A stretch of 17,469 bases of DNA from an uncultured Lacibacter sp. (GTDB lineage: Bacteria > Bacteroidota > Bacteroidia > Chitinophagales > Chitinophagaceae): assembly GCF_946479605.1 (NCBI RefSeq), contig NZ_CAMLGT010000046.1, positions 1-17,469 of the forward strand, given 5' to 3'. Under the pieces are notes generated by a model. The model saw nothing but the letters and a program-made list of their open reading frames with translations. It made no database searches and was not told where the DNA came from. Position 1 is the stretch's first letter, and every line of letters starts with the position of its first letter. Below are positions 1-6,743 of the stretch, piece by piece. The position numbers and the translations under genes are program-made.

Positions 1-63
1 CGATACGGTTTCCCGTATACACACTTTCCAGGCGTGCTCCTTCAACCACTCGGACACCTCTCT
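1..63 (-). tRNA. tRNA-Ser(GGA), 5' part, cut by the window edge
   Basis: Read on the minus strand, the sequence folds as the first two thirds of a serine tRNA. A 7-nt acceptor strand (63-57) is followed by T8-G9, a D arm with TCC/GGA stem, and an anticodon stem CACGC/GTGTG closing the loop CTGGAAA. The anticodon is therefore GGA, which reads UCC and UCU serine codons. After it comes the start of a long variable arm, TACGG-GAAA-CCGTA, as expected for a class II tRNA such as Ser. The T arm and acceptor 3' strand lie beyond position 1. It follows the TatD gene on the same strand but has its own promoter-like box at 76-83. Confidence 0.93.
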
Positions 64-75
64 TTATTTGGGCAG

Positions 76-83
76 CAAAAATA
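76..83 (-). promoter_or_regulatory. Bacteroidota-type -7 box for tRNA-Ser
   Basis: The minus strand reads TATTTTTG, an exact match to the Bacteroidota -7 consensus TAnnTTTG. It lies 12 nt before the tRNA 5' end, so transcription would begin within a few bases of the mature tRNA. No clear TTG-type -33 element stands at the usual distance. The box overlaps nothing coding; the TatD stop codon is at 90-92. Confidence 0.55.
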
Positions 84-89
84 CAGTTA

Positions 90-863
90 TCACTTTGAGC
101 TGCCGAATAATTTTTGCGCATTCAATGTGGTTTGCTTTGCGATTTCTTCTTTTGAAATATTCATAGCCTCCGCCATTTTTTCTACAATGTATTTGAGGTA
201 AGATGGCTCATTGCGTTTGCCTCTAAACGGAACAGGCGAGAGGTAAGGTGCGTCGGTTTCTACAACCAGGTATTCTAACGGAATGTGCGGAAGCACTTCT
301 GTTAAACCTGATTTTTTATAGGTAACTACTCCACCGATGCCCATTAAAAAACCAAGATCCATAATTTGCTTAGCTTCTTCTAAGGAACCGCCAAAGCAAT
401 GAAAAATACCTCGCAGCTTTCCATTTTGATGCTCCTTTACAATATCAATACAATCCCGCATAGAATCCCTGCTGTGGATCACAATCGGCAGGTTTAGTTC
501 CAGTGCCCAGTTCATCTGTTTGCGGAAAGCATCTTTTTGTTCTGCTACAAAAGTTTTATCCCAATAGTAATCAAGACCAATTTCGCCCACTGCCGCAAAA
601 GGTCTTTTTTTCAGCCATTCTTCCACCAGTTTCAGCTCATCTTCAGCATTCTCTTTCACATAGCAAGGGTGCAACCCCATCATTGCCACACACTCTCCAG
701 GGTATTGCTCTTCCAGGTTCAGTAAATCAGGAATAGAACTGCTGTCAACATTGGGCAGATAGAAACGGGTAACTCCTTCAGCACGGGCACGGGTTAAAAC
801 CTCATTCATATCTGCCTGGAATTCCTCCAGGTACAAGTGGGTATGTGTGTCAATAATTTGCAT
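90..863 (-). CDS. TatD family metal-dependent hydrolase (deoxyribonuclease-like)
   Basis: A 257-residue protein of the TatD family: cytoplasmic TIM-barrel enzymes with a two-metal site. Characterised members are Mg-dependent 3'-5' DNases, and some act in D-aminoacyl-tRNA or DNA quality control. Family metal ligands are all visible: His7 and His9 in DTHTH, Glu94 in VGEIGLDYYW, His130 in VIHSRD, His155 in IFHCFGG and Asp204 in VETDAPYLSP. Length is normal for the family. The frame can be extended to a TTG at 872, but that codon lies inside the -7 promoter box, so the ATG at 863 is the start. It stands alone, with tRNA-Ser downstream on the same strand. The exact substrate (DNA or other) cannot be read from the sequence, and paralogues such as YcfH/YjjV-type members cannot be told apart here. 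Confidence 0.95.
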   Translation of the reverse strand: MQIIDTHTHLYLEEFQADMNEVLTRARAEGVTRFYLPNVDSSSIPDLLNLEEQYPGECVAMMGLHPCYVKENAEDELKLVEEWLKKRPFAAVGEIGLDYYWDKTFVAEQKDAFRKQMNWALELNLPIVIHSRDSMRDCIDIVKEHQNGKLRGIFHCFGGSLEEAKQIMDLGFLMGIGGVVTYKKSGLTEVLPHIPLEYLVVETDAPYLSPVPFRGKRNEPSYLKYIVEKMAEAMNISKEEIAKQTTLNAQKLFGSSK

Positions 864-869
864 AAACTG

Positions 870-877
870 CAAAAATA
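870..877 (-). promoter_or_regulatory. Bacteroidota-type -7 box for the TatD gene
   Basis: The minus strand reads TATTTTTG, an exact TAnnTTTG match, ending 6 nt before the ATG at 863. Transcription would start at or just before the start codon, giving a leaderless or near-leaderless mRNA. The core TGTATTTTTGC is identical to that before tRNA-Ser. Confidence 0.55.
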
Positions 878-1021
878 CACTGTTCTAACAAGCAGGAAAG
901 CTGGTTTGGCGCTTGAAACTGAATGATGGTGCCAAATATTTTTAACGTTGTTTAAACCAAGTTCGGGGCACAAGGTCTTTGTACTGTTCAGTTTTAAATT
1001 AAACCACCAAAAGCGTATATC

Positions 1022-1915
1022 ATGAAAACAAGCATTCTCTCAACAAAAAGCATACTGGCGCTCCTGCTTATAGGCGCTCTCAGTTTTACAGCCTGTAAAA
1101 AGGAAGCAAGCGAATCGAAAACCGAAGAATTATCAACCGTTGAAAGTACGGAAAGCAACAGCGAGGCTGAGGCTGCATTTGACGATGTATTTAATAACAC
1201 AATGGGTATTGGTGCCGAAGCCAACGGCGAATCATTGGGCATTACGGCCGGTGTAGGTATCTATGGCCGTATGGAAGGAAGTGACCTTACAGGAAGGGTG
1301 GACAGTGTACGCTGTTTTACCATTATTGTATCACCAACAACTCCCGGTGTTTTTCCAAAAACAGTGACCATCAATTTTGGCGATGGCTGTTTGGGAAGGG
1401 ATGGCAAACTCAGGAAAGGAAAGATCATTACTGTGTTTACCGGGCCCATGGGTATTCCGGGCAGCAAGGCCACCACAACATTTGAAAATCATAAGATTGA
1501 CAGTGTGAAAGTGGAAGGCAAACACGAGGTGACTAATAACAGTACCAGCAATAACCGGGTGTTTACCACCAAGGTAATTGAAGGTAAACTCACCTGGAAC
1601 AGTGGCCGTTGGGTAAAATGGAGCAGTATCCGTACTGTGACACAAATTGAAGGCAATGGTACTCCGTTCTGGCCTTTAGATGATATCTTCTCTATTACAG
1701 GTGGTGGACGTGGCGAAAACAGCCGTGGCAAAACCTGGGGGCATGAAGTAATTGAACCCCTGATCAAAAAATTCACCTGCCGTTGGATATCAAAAGGGGT
1801 ATTACGAATCAGGTTTAACGATACTAATGGACTGCTCAACTTTGGTGATGGCCGTTGCGACAATAAGGCGGAGCTGACTGTGAATGGAAATGTGAGAATC
1901 ATTACGCTCCCGTAA
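1022..1915 (+). CDS. Secreted lipoprotein with internally duplicated NFGDG module, function unknown
   Basis: A 297-residue protein with a lipoprotein signal peptide: hydrophobic stretch at about 10-22 and lipobox S-F-T-A-Cys25, followed by KKE. Residues 26-52 are a charged, Ser/Glu-rich linker. The rest appears to contain two related modules. The first has Cys98, the segment TINFGDG at 116-122 with Cys123, then GKLRKGKIIT. The second has Cys253, LLNFGDG at 271-277, Cys279, then AELTVNGNVRIIT. I do not recognise a named domain; similar lipoproteins are, to my knowledge, found in Chitinophagaceae. The start is the ATG just before the signal peptide. A possible promoter upstream has TTG at 948-950 and GGTCTTTG at 974-981, which only partly fits TAnnTTTG. 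It is a single-gene unit ending in the terminator at 1987-2010. Confidence 0.85.
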   Translation: MKTSILSTKSILALLLIGALSFTACKKEASESKTEELSTVESTESNSEAEAAFDDVFNNTMGIGAEANGESLGITAGVGIYGRMEGSDLTGRVDSVRCFTIIVSPTTPGVFPKTVTINFGDGCLGRDGKLRKGKIITVFTGPMGIPGSKATTTFENHKIDSVKVEGKHEVTNNSTSNNRVFTTKVIEGKLTWNSGRWVKWSSIRTVTQIEGNGTPFWPLDDIFSITGGGRGENSRGKTWGHEVIEPLIKKFTCRWISKGVLRIRFNDTNGLLNFGDGRCDNKAELTVNGNVRIITLP

Positions 1916-1986
1916 GAAAAAACACTTGCATCTGATAAAAAGAATTGTACCTTAGCAAAAGTTTTCATAGGGTACGGATTAAAAAC

Positions 1987-2010
1987 GGGCCAGGGTTTCC
2001 ACCCCGGCCC
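1987..2010. terminator. Bidirectional rho-independent terminator
   Basis: GGGCC and GGG on the left pair with CCC and GGCCC on the right, with one A/C mismatch and a 6-nt loop TTTCCA. The plus strand continues with TCCTTATTTTATTT and the minus strand with GTTTTTAA, so the hairpin can end both the lipoprotein gene and the convergent deacetylase gene. Confidence 0.8.
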
Positions 2011-2029
2011 TCCTTATTTTATTTCCTTT

Positions 2030-2656
2030 CTAAATGATGGCTTCAAAACGGTAACCCTCAGACGAAAACAGCTTCAATGTTTCAGGCAAAGCAAAACGCA
2101 GATTGGGAAAAGCTTTTTCGCTGTCGTGAAACACAACAATACTTCCCGGCTTAACATTCTTTTTTACATTGCTGAAGCTTTTTTGCGGACTGATCTTATC
2201 ATCAAAATCTGCGCTGATCACACTCCACATAATGATCCTGAAAGGCGGGTTTGCTTCTTTCAGCACTTTGGCCTGAAAATTCCTGATCTTTCCATAAGGA
2301 GGCCGGAAAAGATCTGAATCGATCCATTTGGCTGCTTCTTTTACATTGTTGAGCCACAGTTCATCTTTTGTATTAAAGCCGTTTAAATGATTATGTGTGT
2401 GATTACCCACACGATGCCCGTCGGTAAACAGGCGTTGATATACCTGGGGATACCGCTGCACGTTTTCGCCAATACAAAAGAAGGTTGCTTTGGCATTATA
2501 CTTTTTCAATTCATCCAGCACAAACGAAGTTGCTTCAGGTGTAGGACCGTCATCAAAGGTGAGGTACAATATCTTTTCGGCTGTTGGAATATTCCATGTA
2601 AGACCCGCTGGAAACATCATGCGAAGCCACCAGGGCGTTGTTGTTATATAAAGCAT
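2030..2656 (-). CDS. Polysaccharide deacetylase family protein (NodB homology domain, CE4)
   Basis: A 208-residue, nearly pure NodB/CE4 domain. CE4 enzymes remove N- or O-acetyl groups from peptidoglycan, chitin or xylan with a metal held by Asp-His-His. Motif 1 is TFDDGP at 33-38, with Asp35 as the likely base and Asp36 as metal ligand. Motif 2 is H86-T-H-N-H90, with His86 and His90 as ligands. Motif 3 is RPPYG at 118-122. Motif 4 is represented by WSVISADFDD around 144-153, and motif 5 is VVFHDS with His177. All catalytic positions are present, so it should be active. No clear signal peptide is seen; the N-terminus (MLYITTTPWWLRMMFPAG) is only weakly hydrophobic, so location is open. It begins 8 nt after the ARPP-1-like gene and is surely cotranscribed with it. 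The natural substrate is unknown. Confidence 0.93.
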   Translation of the reverse strand: MLYITTTPWWLRMMFPAGLTWNIPTAEKILYLTFDDGPTPEATSFVLDELKKYNAKATFFCIGENVQRYPQVYQRLFTDGHRVGNHTHNHLNGFNTKDELWLNNVKEAAKWIDSDLFRPPYGKIRNFQAKVLKEANPPFRIIMWSVISADFDDKISPQKSFSNVKKNVKPGSIVVFHDSEKAFPNLRFALPETLKLFSSEGYRFEAII

Positions 2657-2664
2657 GTTTGAAG

Positions 2665-3603
2665 TTAATATTGTTTGGAAAAACCTGTTATTTGTATCAG
2701 CACACCTTTGTAAAAAAAACGTTTCCCGTTTTTTGAAAGAAAAGCTGGCTGTGTTTCTGGAGAAAACAAATGGCTGGCGTAGTTTGTTTCGGCCTGGTTA
2801 TTTTTTGTTGCTGTTGTGCCTGTAAGAATTGCTTCAGTACAATACTTTTCAAGCAAGCCAGGCAGTGTTTGATAGAACAGAGATGTACTGATAAATACAT
2901 CGGCACCTAACAGTTTGTTGCCCGATGATGCAATGATGCCAACAATGCTGCTGTCTTTGCTGCGCAATTCTTTTAAGAAGTATTGAACGTAAAGATTGCT
3001 GGTATCAGCTACTTTCTTATTGTTGAGCAAAGCAGCGTAAGAAGATGAACCTGTTTGATTGTTTTGTTTCAGCAAACGGCGTATTTCATCCCACACTTTT
3101 GTTTGGTTATGTGCTGTGTCAATGATGGCTTGTAATCCACTGCCTGTTGTGCCACGGTAAATAAATTTCTTTTCTTTTTCGCTCCAGCGGTTTTCTTCAA
3201 TACAAAACACAGGCACCAGATGTGTTTTGCCGGGAGCAAGAATGGTATCTCTTGCAAACACACGATCCTGCCGGCCACCCATCACAATCTCGCCGCTTTT
3301 GATGACGAGGTCTTTGTTGCTTTTATTTTCAATCAAAAGAACATTGATGTTATCAAGCATATAATTCCCCCGTTCTTTCAACTTTACAGAGCCATTGCTC
3401 ATGCCGGTTTTAAGACTGATGGTTACAGGCGTATTGTAACTGCTGTCGGTTGCCGTTTCAACACGTTTAATGGGAATGAGTTTCAGTTTATGAAAAATGA
3501 GGACACTATCATACTCCACCACCAGCTGAGGAAATGTAAATTCTGTTTGTGCATTTGCTGAAACAGCAAAACAAAAGATGAAAAGAAAGAAGAGTCGGTT
3601 CAT
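2665..3603 (-). CDS. Secreted ARPP-1-like domain protein (DUF6569 type)
   Basis: A 312-residue exported protein. Residues 1-18 form a signal peptide (MNRLFFLFIFCFAVSANA, cut before Gln19). The body carries the hallmarks I associate with the ARPP-1 (DUF6569) domain: a GE pair at 104-105, GGRQDRV at 109-115 and PVFCIEENRW at 131-140, inside a beta-rich region that starts with KLIPIKR. The biochemical role of this domain is not established to my knowledge. The frame opens at an ATG at 3633, but that adds ten residues before the signal peptide and would place a promoter-like TATCTTCA (3613-3620) inside the gene, so the ATG at 3603 is preferred. It is the first gene of a two-gene unit with the deacetylase, which suggests a cell-envelope role. 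The domain assignment is from memory of motifs. Confidence 0.8.
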   Translation of the reverse strand: MNRLFFLFIFCFAVSANAQTEFTFPQLVVEYDSVLIFHKLKLIPIKRVETATDSSYNTPVTISLKTGMSNGSVKLKERGNYMLDNINVLLIENKSNKDLVIKSGEIVMGGRQDRVFARDTILAPGKTHLVPVFCIEENRWSEKEKKFIYRGTTGSGLQAIIDTAHNQTKVWDEIRRLLKQNNQTGSSSYAALLNNKKVADTSNLYVQYFLKELRSKDSSIVGIIASSGNKLLGADVFISTSLFYQTLPGLLEKYCTEAILTGTTATKNNQAETNYASHLFSPETQPAFLSKNGKRFFYKGVLIQITGFSKQY

Positions 3604-3612
3604 TTGCTGCGG

Positions 3613-3620
3613 TGAAGATA
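3613..3620 (-). promoter_or_regulatory. Possible -7 box for the ARPP-1/deacetylase unit
   Basis: The minus strand reads TATCTTCA, six of eight positions of TAnnTTTG if the two free positions are counted, 9 nt before the ATG at 3603. It lies in the 81-nt divergent gap shared with the glutamyl-tRNA synthetase promoter. The match is weak. Confidence 0.3.
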
Positions 3621-3672
3621 GGTAAATGGGCATTCTGTGTTTTGCTGTTTCGGCTGTTGGTTATTTAGGGAT

Positions 3673-3680
3673 TATATTTG
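3673..3680 (+). promoter_or_regulatory. Bacteroidota-type -7 box for gltX
   Basis: TATATTTG is an exact TAnnTTTG match ending 4 nt before the ATG at 3685. The position argues that translation begins at 3685 and not at the upstream ATG at 3637, and implies an almost leaderless mRNA. A TTG at 3657-3659 is too close to be a convincing -33 element. Confidence 0.6.
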
Positions 3681-3684
3681 CGGC

Positions 3685-5199
3685 ATGAGTGTACGAGTAC
3701 GTTTTGCTCCCAGTCCCACGGGAGGTTTGCATTTAGGCGGTGTACGCACCGTGTTGTATAATTATTTGTTTGCAAAGCATCATGGCGGTGAGTTTGTGTT
3801 ACGGATAGAAGATACCGACCAGACCCGTTTTGTACCTGGTGCTGAAGAATATATTTTCAACTGTTTGGAATGGTGCGGACTTACGCCCGATGAAAGCCCT
3901 GTGCATGGTGGCCCTTATGGTCCGTACAGGCAAAGTGAGCGCAAGGAAATGTACAGGCAGTATGCAGAAAAACTGGTGGCAAACGGGTATGCTTATTATG
4001 CGTTTGATACAAAGGAAGAGCTGGAACAAATGCGTGAGCAATACAAAACAGAAGAGAATCCATCGCCGCAATACGATCATCGCATCCGCAGAAAAATGCG
4101 CAACAGCTTAACCCTAGCGGATGATGAAGTAAAAGCATTGCTTGAAAGTAACACCCCACATGTGATCCGTATTAAAATGCCTGAGCATGATGTGGTGAGT
4201 TTTACAGATATGATCCGTGGAGAGGTGAGTTTCCAGACAGGATTGGTGGATGATAAAGTGTTATTGAAAGCTGATGGTATGCCCACATATCATCTTGCAG
4301 TGGTGGTAGATGATTATTTGATGAAGATCACACATGCGTTTCGTGGTGAAGAATGGCTGCCCAGCGCACCGGTGCACCTGTTATTGTGGAAATATCTTGG
4401 GTGGGAGAGTTCAATGCCGCAATGGGCGCATCTTCCATTGATACTGGGGCCAAACGGGAAGCTCAGCAAACGTGATGGAGCTAAATACGGGTTCCCAGTT
4501 TTTGCGATGAACTGGAGCGATCCGAAAACAAACGAGTTGACAGAAGGGTTCAGAGAAAGAGGCTTTTTGCCGGAAGCATTCATTAATATGCTTGCCGTGT
4601 TGGGATGGAACGATGGTACAGAAAAAGAACTGTACAGCATGGATGAACTGATTGCCAGTTTTGATATTAAACGTGTACATAGTGCTGGTGCAAAATTCGA
4701 TTTTGAAAAAGCAAAATGGTTCAACCAGGAATGGATAAAAAGAAAAGACGTACAAAGTTTAAAGCACGACGTACGAACTGTGCTTGCGAACAATGGTATT
4801 GTTACAGATGATGATGCATTACTGGAAAAAATAATTGAACTGGTAAAAGAACGTTGCACGTTGCTGCCCGATTTTGTGCAGCAAGCCGGTTTCTTTTTTA
4901 AAGCGCCTGAAACACTGGAGCTGGATGCAGTAAAACCAAAATGGAATGATGAGAAGAAACAATTCTTTAGAGAATACATTGATGTATTAAAAACAGTTGG
5001 TACCTGGGATGTGGCAACTGTTGAAAATGCCTTTAAAGAATTAGCAGCAGCAAAAAGTATAAAGCCAGGCGAATTGCAATTGCCCATGCGTATTATGCTG
5101 GTGGGCGGAAAGTTTGGCCCGGCGGTATTTCAGATAGCTGAGATAATTGGCAAAGATGATACTGTGAAACGAATGGAGTATGCTTTAAGTTTATTATAA
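3685..5199 (+). CDS. gltX: Glutamate--tRNA ligase
   Basis: A 504-residue class Ib aminoacyl-tRNA synthetase that attaches glutamate to tRNA-Glu in the cytoplasm. The N-terminus RVRFAPSPTGGLHLGG carries the HIGH-type motif HLGG at 16-19. The glutamate-binding segment LRIEDTDQTRF and the GPYRQSER segment follow. The KMSKS-type loop is KLSKRDG, with Lys259-Arg263. The C-terminal third is the helical anticodon-binding region. Length is near the upper end for bacterial GltX. The open frame reaches back to 3637, but the extra 16 residues (MFCCFGCWLF...) are unlike the family and overlap the promoter box, so the ATG at 3685 is chosen. It is a single-gene unit closed by the hairpin at 5218-5247. Whether it charges only tRNA-Glu or also tRNA-Gln cannot be decided here. 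Confidence 0.97.
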   Translation: MSVRVRFAPSPTGGLHLGGVRTVLYNYLFAKHHGGEFVLRIEDTDQTRFVPGAEEYIFNCLEWCGLTPDESPVHGGPYGPYRQSERKEMYRQYAEKLVANGYAYYAFDTKEELEQMREQYKTEENPSPQYDHRIRRKMRNSLTLADDEVKALLESNTPHVIRIKMPEHDVVSFTDMIRGEVSFQTGLVDDKVLLKADGMPTYHLAVVVDDYLMKITHAFRGEEWLPSAPVHLLLWKYLGWESSMPQWAHLPLILGPNGKLSKRDGAKYGFPVFAMNWSDPKTNELTEGFRERGFLPEAFINMLAVLGWNDGTEKELYSMDELIASFDIKRVHSAGAKFDFEKAKWFNQEWIKRKDVQSLKHDVRTVLANNGIVTDDDALLEKIIELVKERCTLLPDFVQQAGFFFKAPETLELDAVKPKWNDEKKQFFREYIDVLKTVGTWDVATVENAFKELAAAKSIKPGELQLPMRIMLVGGKFGPAVFQIAEIIGKDDTVKRMEYALSLL

Positions 5200-5217
5200 G
5201 CTCATTGTAATCAGCAT

Positions 5218-5247
5218 AAAAAAAGGAGGCCGCAGCCTCCTTTTTTT
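5218..5247. terminator. Bidirectional rho-independent terminator
   Basis: A seven-A run, stem GGAGGC, loop CGCA, stem GCCTCC and a seven-T run (5241-5247) give a symmetric hairpin that works on both strands. It ends gltX from the left and the ABC-partner membrane gene from the right. The stop codon of the latter (5246-5248) overlaps the T run. Confidence 0.92.
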
Positions 5248-6733
5248 ATTCCTCCGGTTTTGCAAACCAGTTTCGGTAAAGCCGTTTAAAGAAGGGTTGT
5301 AATAAAACAAGGAACAGAATAATGCCACCAACTTCTGCACACAGCAAAACAGTTTCTTTTGTTTCGAAATAACCCGGCGGATATTCCTTGGGGTAGCGGT
5401 ATAGTTCATCTTGTTCCTCGTAATATACAAGGGCCAGAAACAGGGGGACTAAAAATGTAAAGAAGGTGGTTATGTTCAATACAATGCCAGCCCATGTTGA
5501 CCTTGTGTTGATCTTTGCTGCAAATAAGGTGGCAATTAAAAAGAGAACATAATAGGCAATGCAAAGAACAAGCATGGTCTTTTGTCCGCTTTCGTGTGAA
5601 AAAGCCAGCATGAGTGCGGTAATTACCAGCAGTACAATGCAGGTGAGTATGGAAAGGAAGAATGCTTTTACCGTACTGTGCCTGAAGATAAAAACAAGCA
5701 AGGTGATGACGAACGATATGTAAAACCATATCCTGAAACGGGAATCATTTTCGCTGTACCAGCGGTATTTTTTTGCAACAAGATTACGGAGTCCGTTTTC
5801 GGTATCATAAAGATTGTATTTCTTTTCAATAGCGGCATAATAGTTTGTAGAAGGTTGGCCGTCAACAACAACTACATCATCTGAAGGATAGTAGTAAGAA
5901 TATGAATTGTAACGGTATTTTTTCAGCAGCGGGCCAAGTTCTTTAAGGGTAGCTTGTTTGTTAACGGGCTTAAAATCTTTGATCAGCTCATAATAGAGTT
6001 GTACAGAAGATTTGATTTTTGTTTTCGTGTATTCATCTGCACTAAACTCATCAATGAACGTATAGCGTGGGCAGCTGTAAAAACTATACATGCTGTCGCC
6101 TGTTCTTACCGTACTGTCTGCTTCTGCAAGTTTTGTACGAAGTTCAGCCGTGTCAATATAACGGGTTTGAACAATTCCATCTTCAATTTCCTGTTTGTAA
6201 CGCAAGTGCTGCGGAACAGAATCCAAAACAATAAATGTCTGTTTGCTCCAGTTGTGGTTCAGTGAATCATATTCAAGCTGATTGATCTTTGTATTGATCG
6301 CATTAATATCATTCACCACCTCTTCGTTTTCAAAGGCAGCATTTGCCCTTGCTGATTCAACAGCTGATGGAATATAAACCGGGGCAATCATAAACCCGAT
6401 CGCAACAAAGAATAAAACGAAATTTTTAACAGCATCAAGCTTGCCGCTGTTGCCAAACCGTTTAAACACATTAAAACGCAACAGGTAAATGGTCCATAGA
6501 ATAATGCCAAGAAAAGAAAGAACGCCTGTTAGAGTGGTCCAAACAAATGAATTGCTGTCTGCTAATGGATTATCTGGTACAAGAAAGCAAAGAAGCGCAA
6601 GAAGTACAGAAAAAAGAATAGCATACCATTTTACCAGATGTGTACGTGTTGTCCAGATCACTGGTTGATGCAACAACAGGTATCGGTCAAGGCGATTTAT
6701 AAATGAAGGAACAAGTGGTCGTTTTGACTGCAT
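5246..6733 (-). CDS. Multi-spanning membrane protein, probable ABC exporter permease partner
   Basis: A 495-residue integral membrane protein I do not recognise by family. Predicted helices by eye lie at about 37-53, 63-85, 104-121, 334-350, 356-378, 386-405, 414-436 and 460-480. Positive residues on the N-terminus, after helix 2 (RFNVFKRFGN), after helix 4 and at the C-terminus (KRLYRNW) place these inside. That leaves a loop of about 210 residues, Tyr-, Asp- and Lys-rich, outside the cytoplasm between helices 3 and 4. The frame opens at a GTG at 6778 inside the upstream gene, but the ATG at 6733, 10 nt after the stop of the ABC ATPase gene, is a better start. Tight coupling to the ATPase suggests the two form one transporter. 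The architecture resembles bacterial ABC-2-like permeases with a large external domain only in outline. Confidence 0.8.
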   Translation of the reverse strand: MQSKRPLVPSFINRLDRYLLLHQPVIWTTRTHLVKWYAILFSVLLALLCFLVPDNPLADSNSFVWTTLTGVLSFLGIILWTIYLLRFNVFKRFGNSGKLDAVKNFVLFFVAIGFMIAPVYIPSAVESARANAAFENEEVVNDINAINTKINQLEYDSLNHNWSKQTFIVLDSVPQHLRYKQEIEDGIVQTRYIDTAELRTKLAEADSTVRTGDSMYSFYSCPRYTFIDEFSADEYTKTKIKSSVQLYYELIKDFKPVNKQATLKELGPLLKKYRYNSYSYYYPSDDVVVVDGQPSTNYYAAIEKKYNLYDTENGLRNLVAKKYRWYSENDSRFRIWFYISFVITLLVFIFRHSTVKAFFLSILTCIVLLVITALMLAFSHESGQKTMLVLCIAYYVLFLIATLFAAKINTRSTWAGIVLNITTFFTFLVPLFLALVYYEEQDELYRYPKEYPPGYFETKETVLLCAEVGGIILFLVLLQPFFKRLYRNWFAKPEE

Positions 6734-6743
6734 GGAAAAAAGT

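Noticed and set aside
864..872. TTG start for the TatD gene giving three more residues
   Set aside because: The TTG is part of the TATTTTTG -7 box, and family proteins begin at or close to the MQIIDTHTH segment.
1489..1968. 159-residue minus-strand frame opposite the lipoprotein gene
   Set aside because: It is a shadow of the lipoprotein gene, has low-complexity Ser/Pro/Leu composition and no recognisable motif or signal.
4314..5087. 257-residue minus-strand frame opposite gltX
   Set aside because: Fully antisense to a well-supported housekeeping gene, Ser/Phe-rich as expected for a shadow frame, with no motifs.
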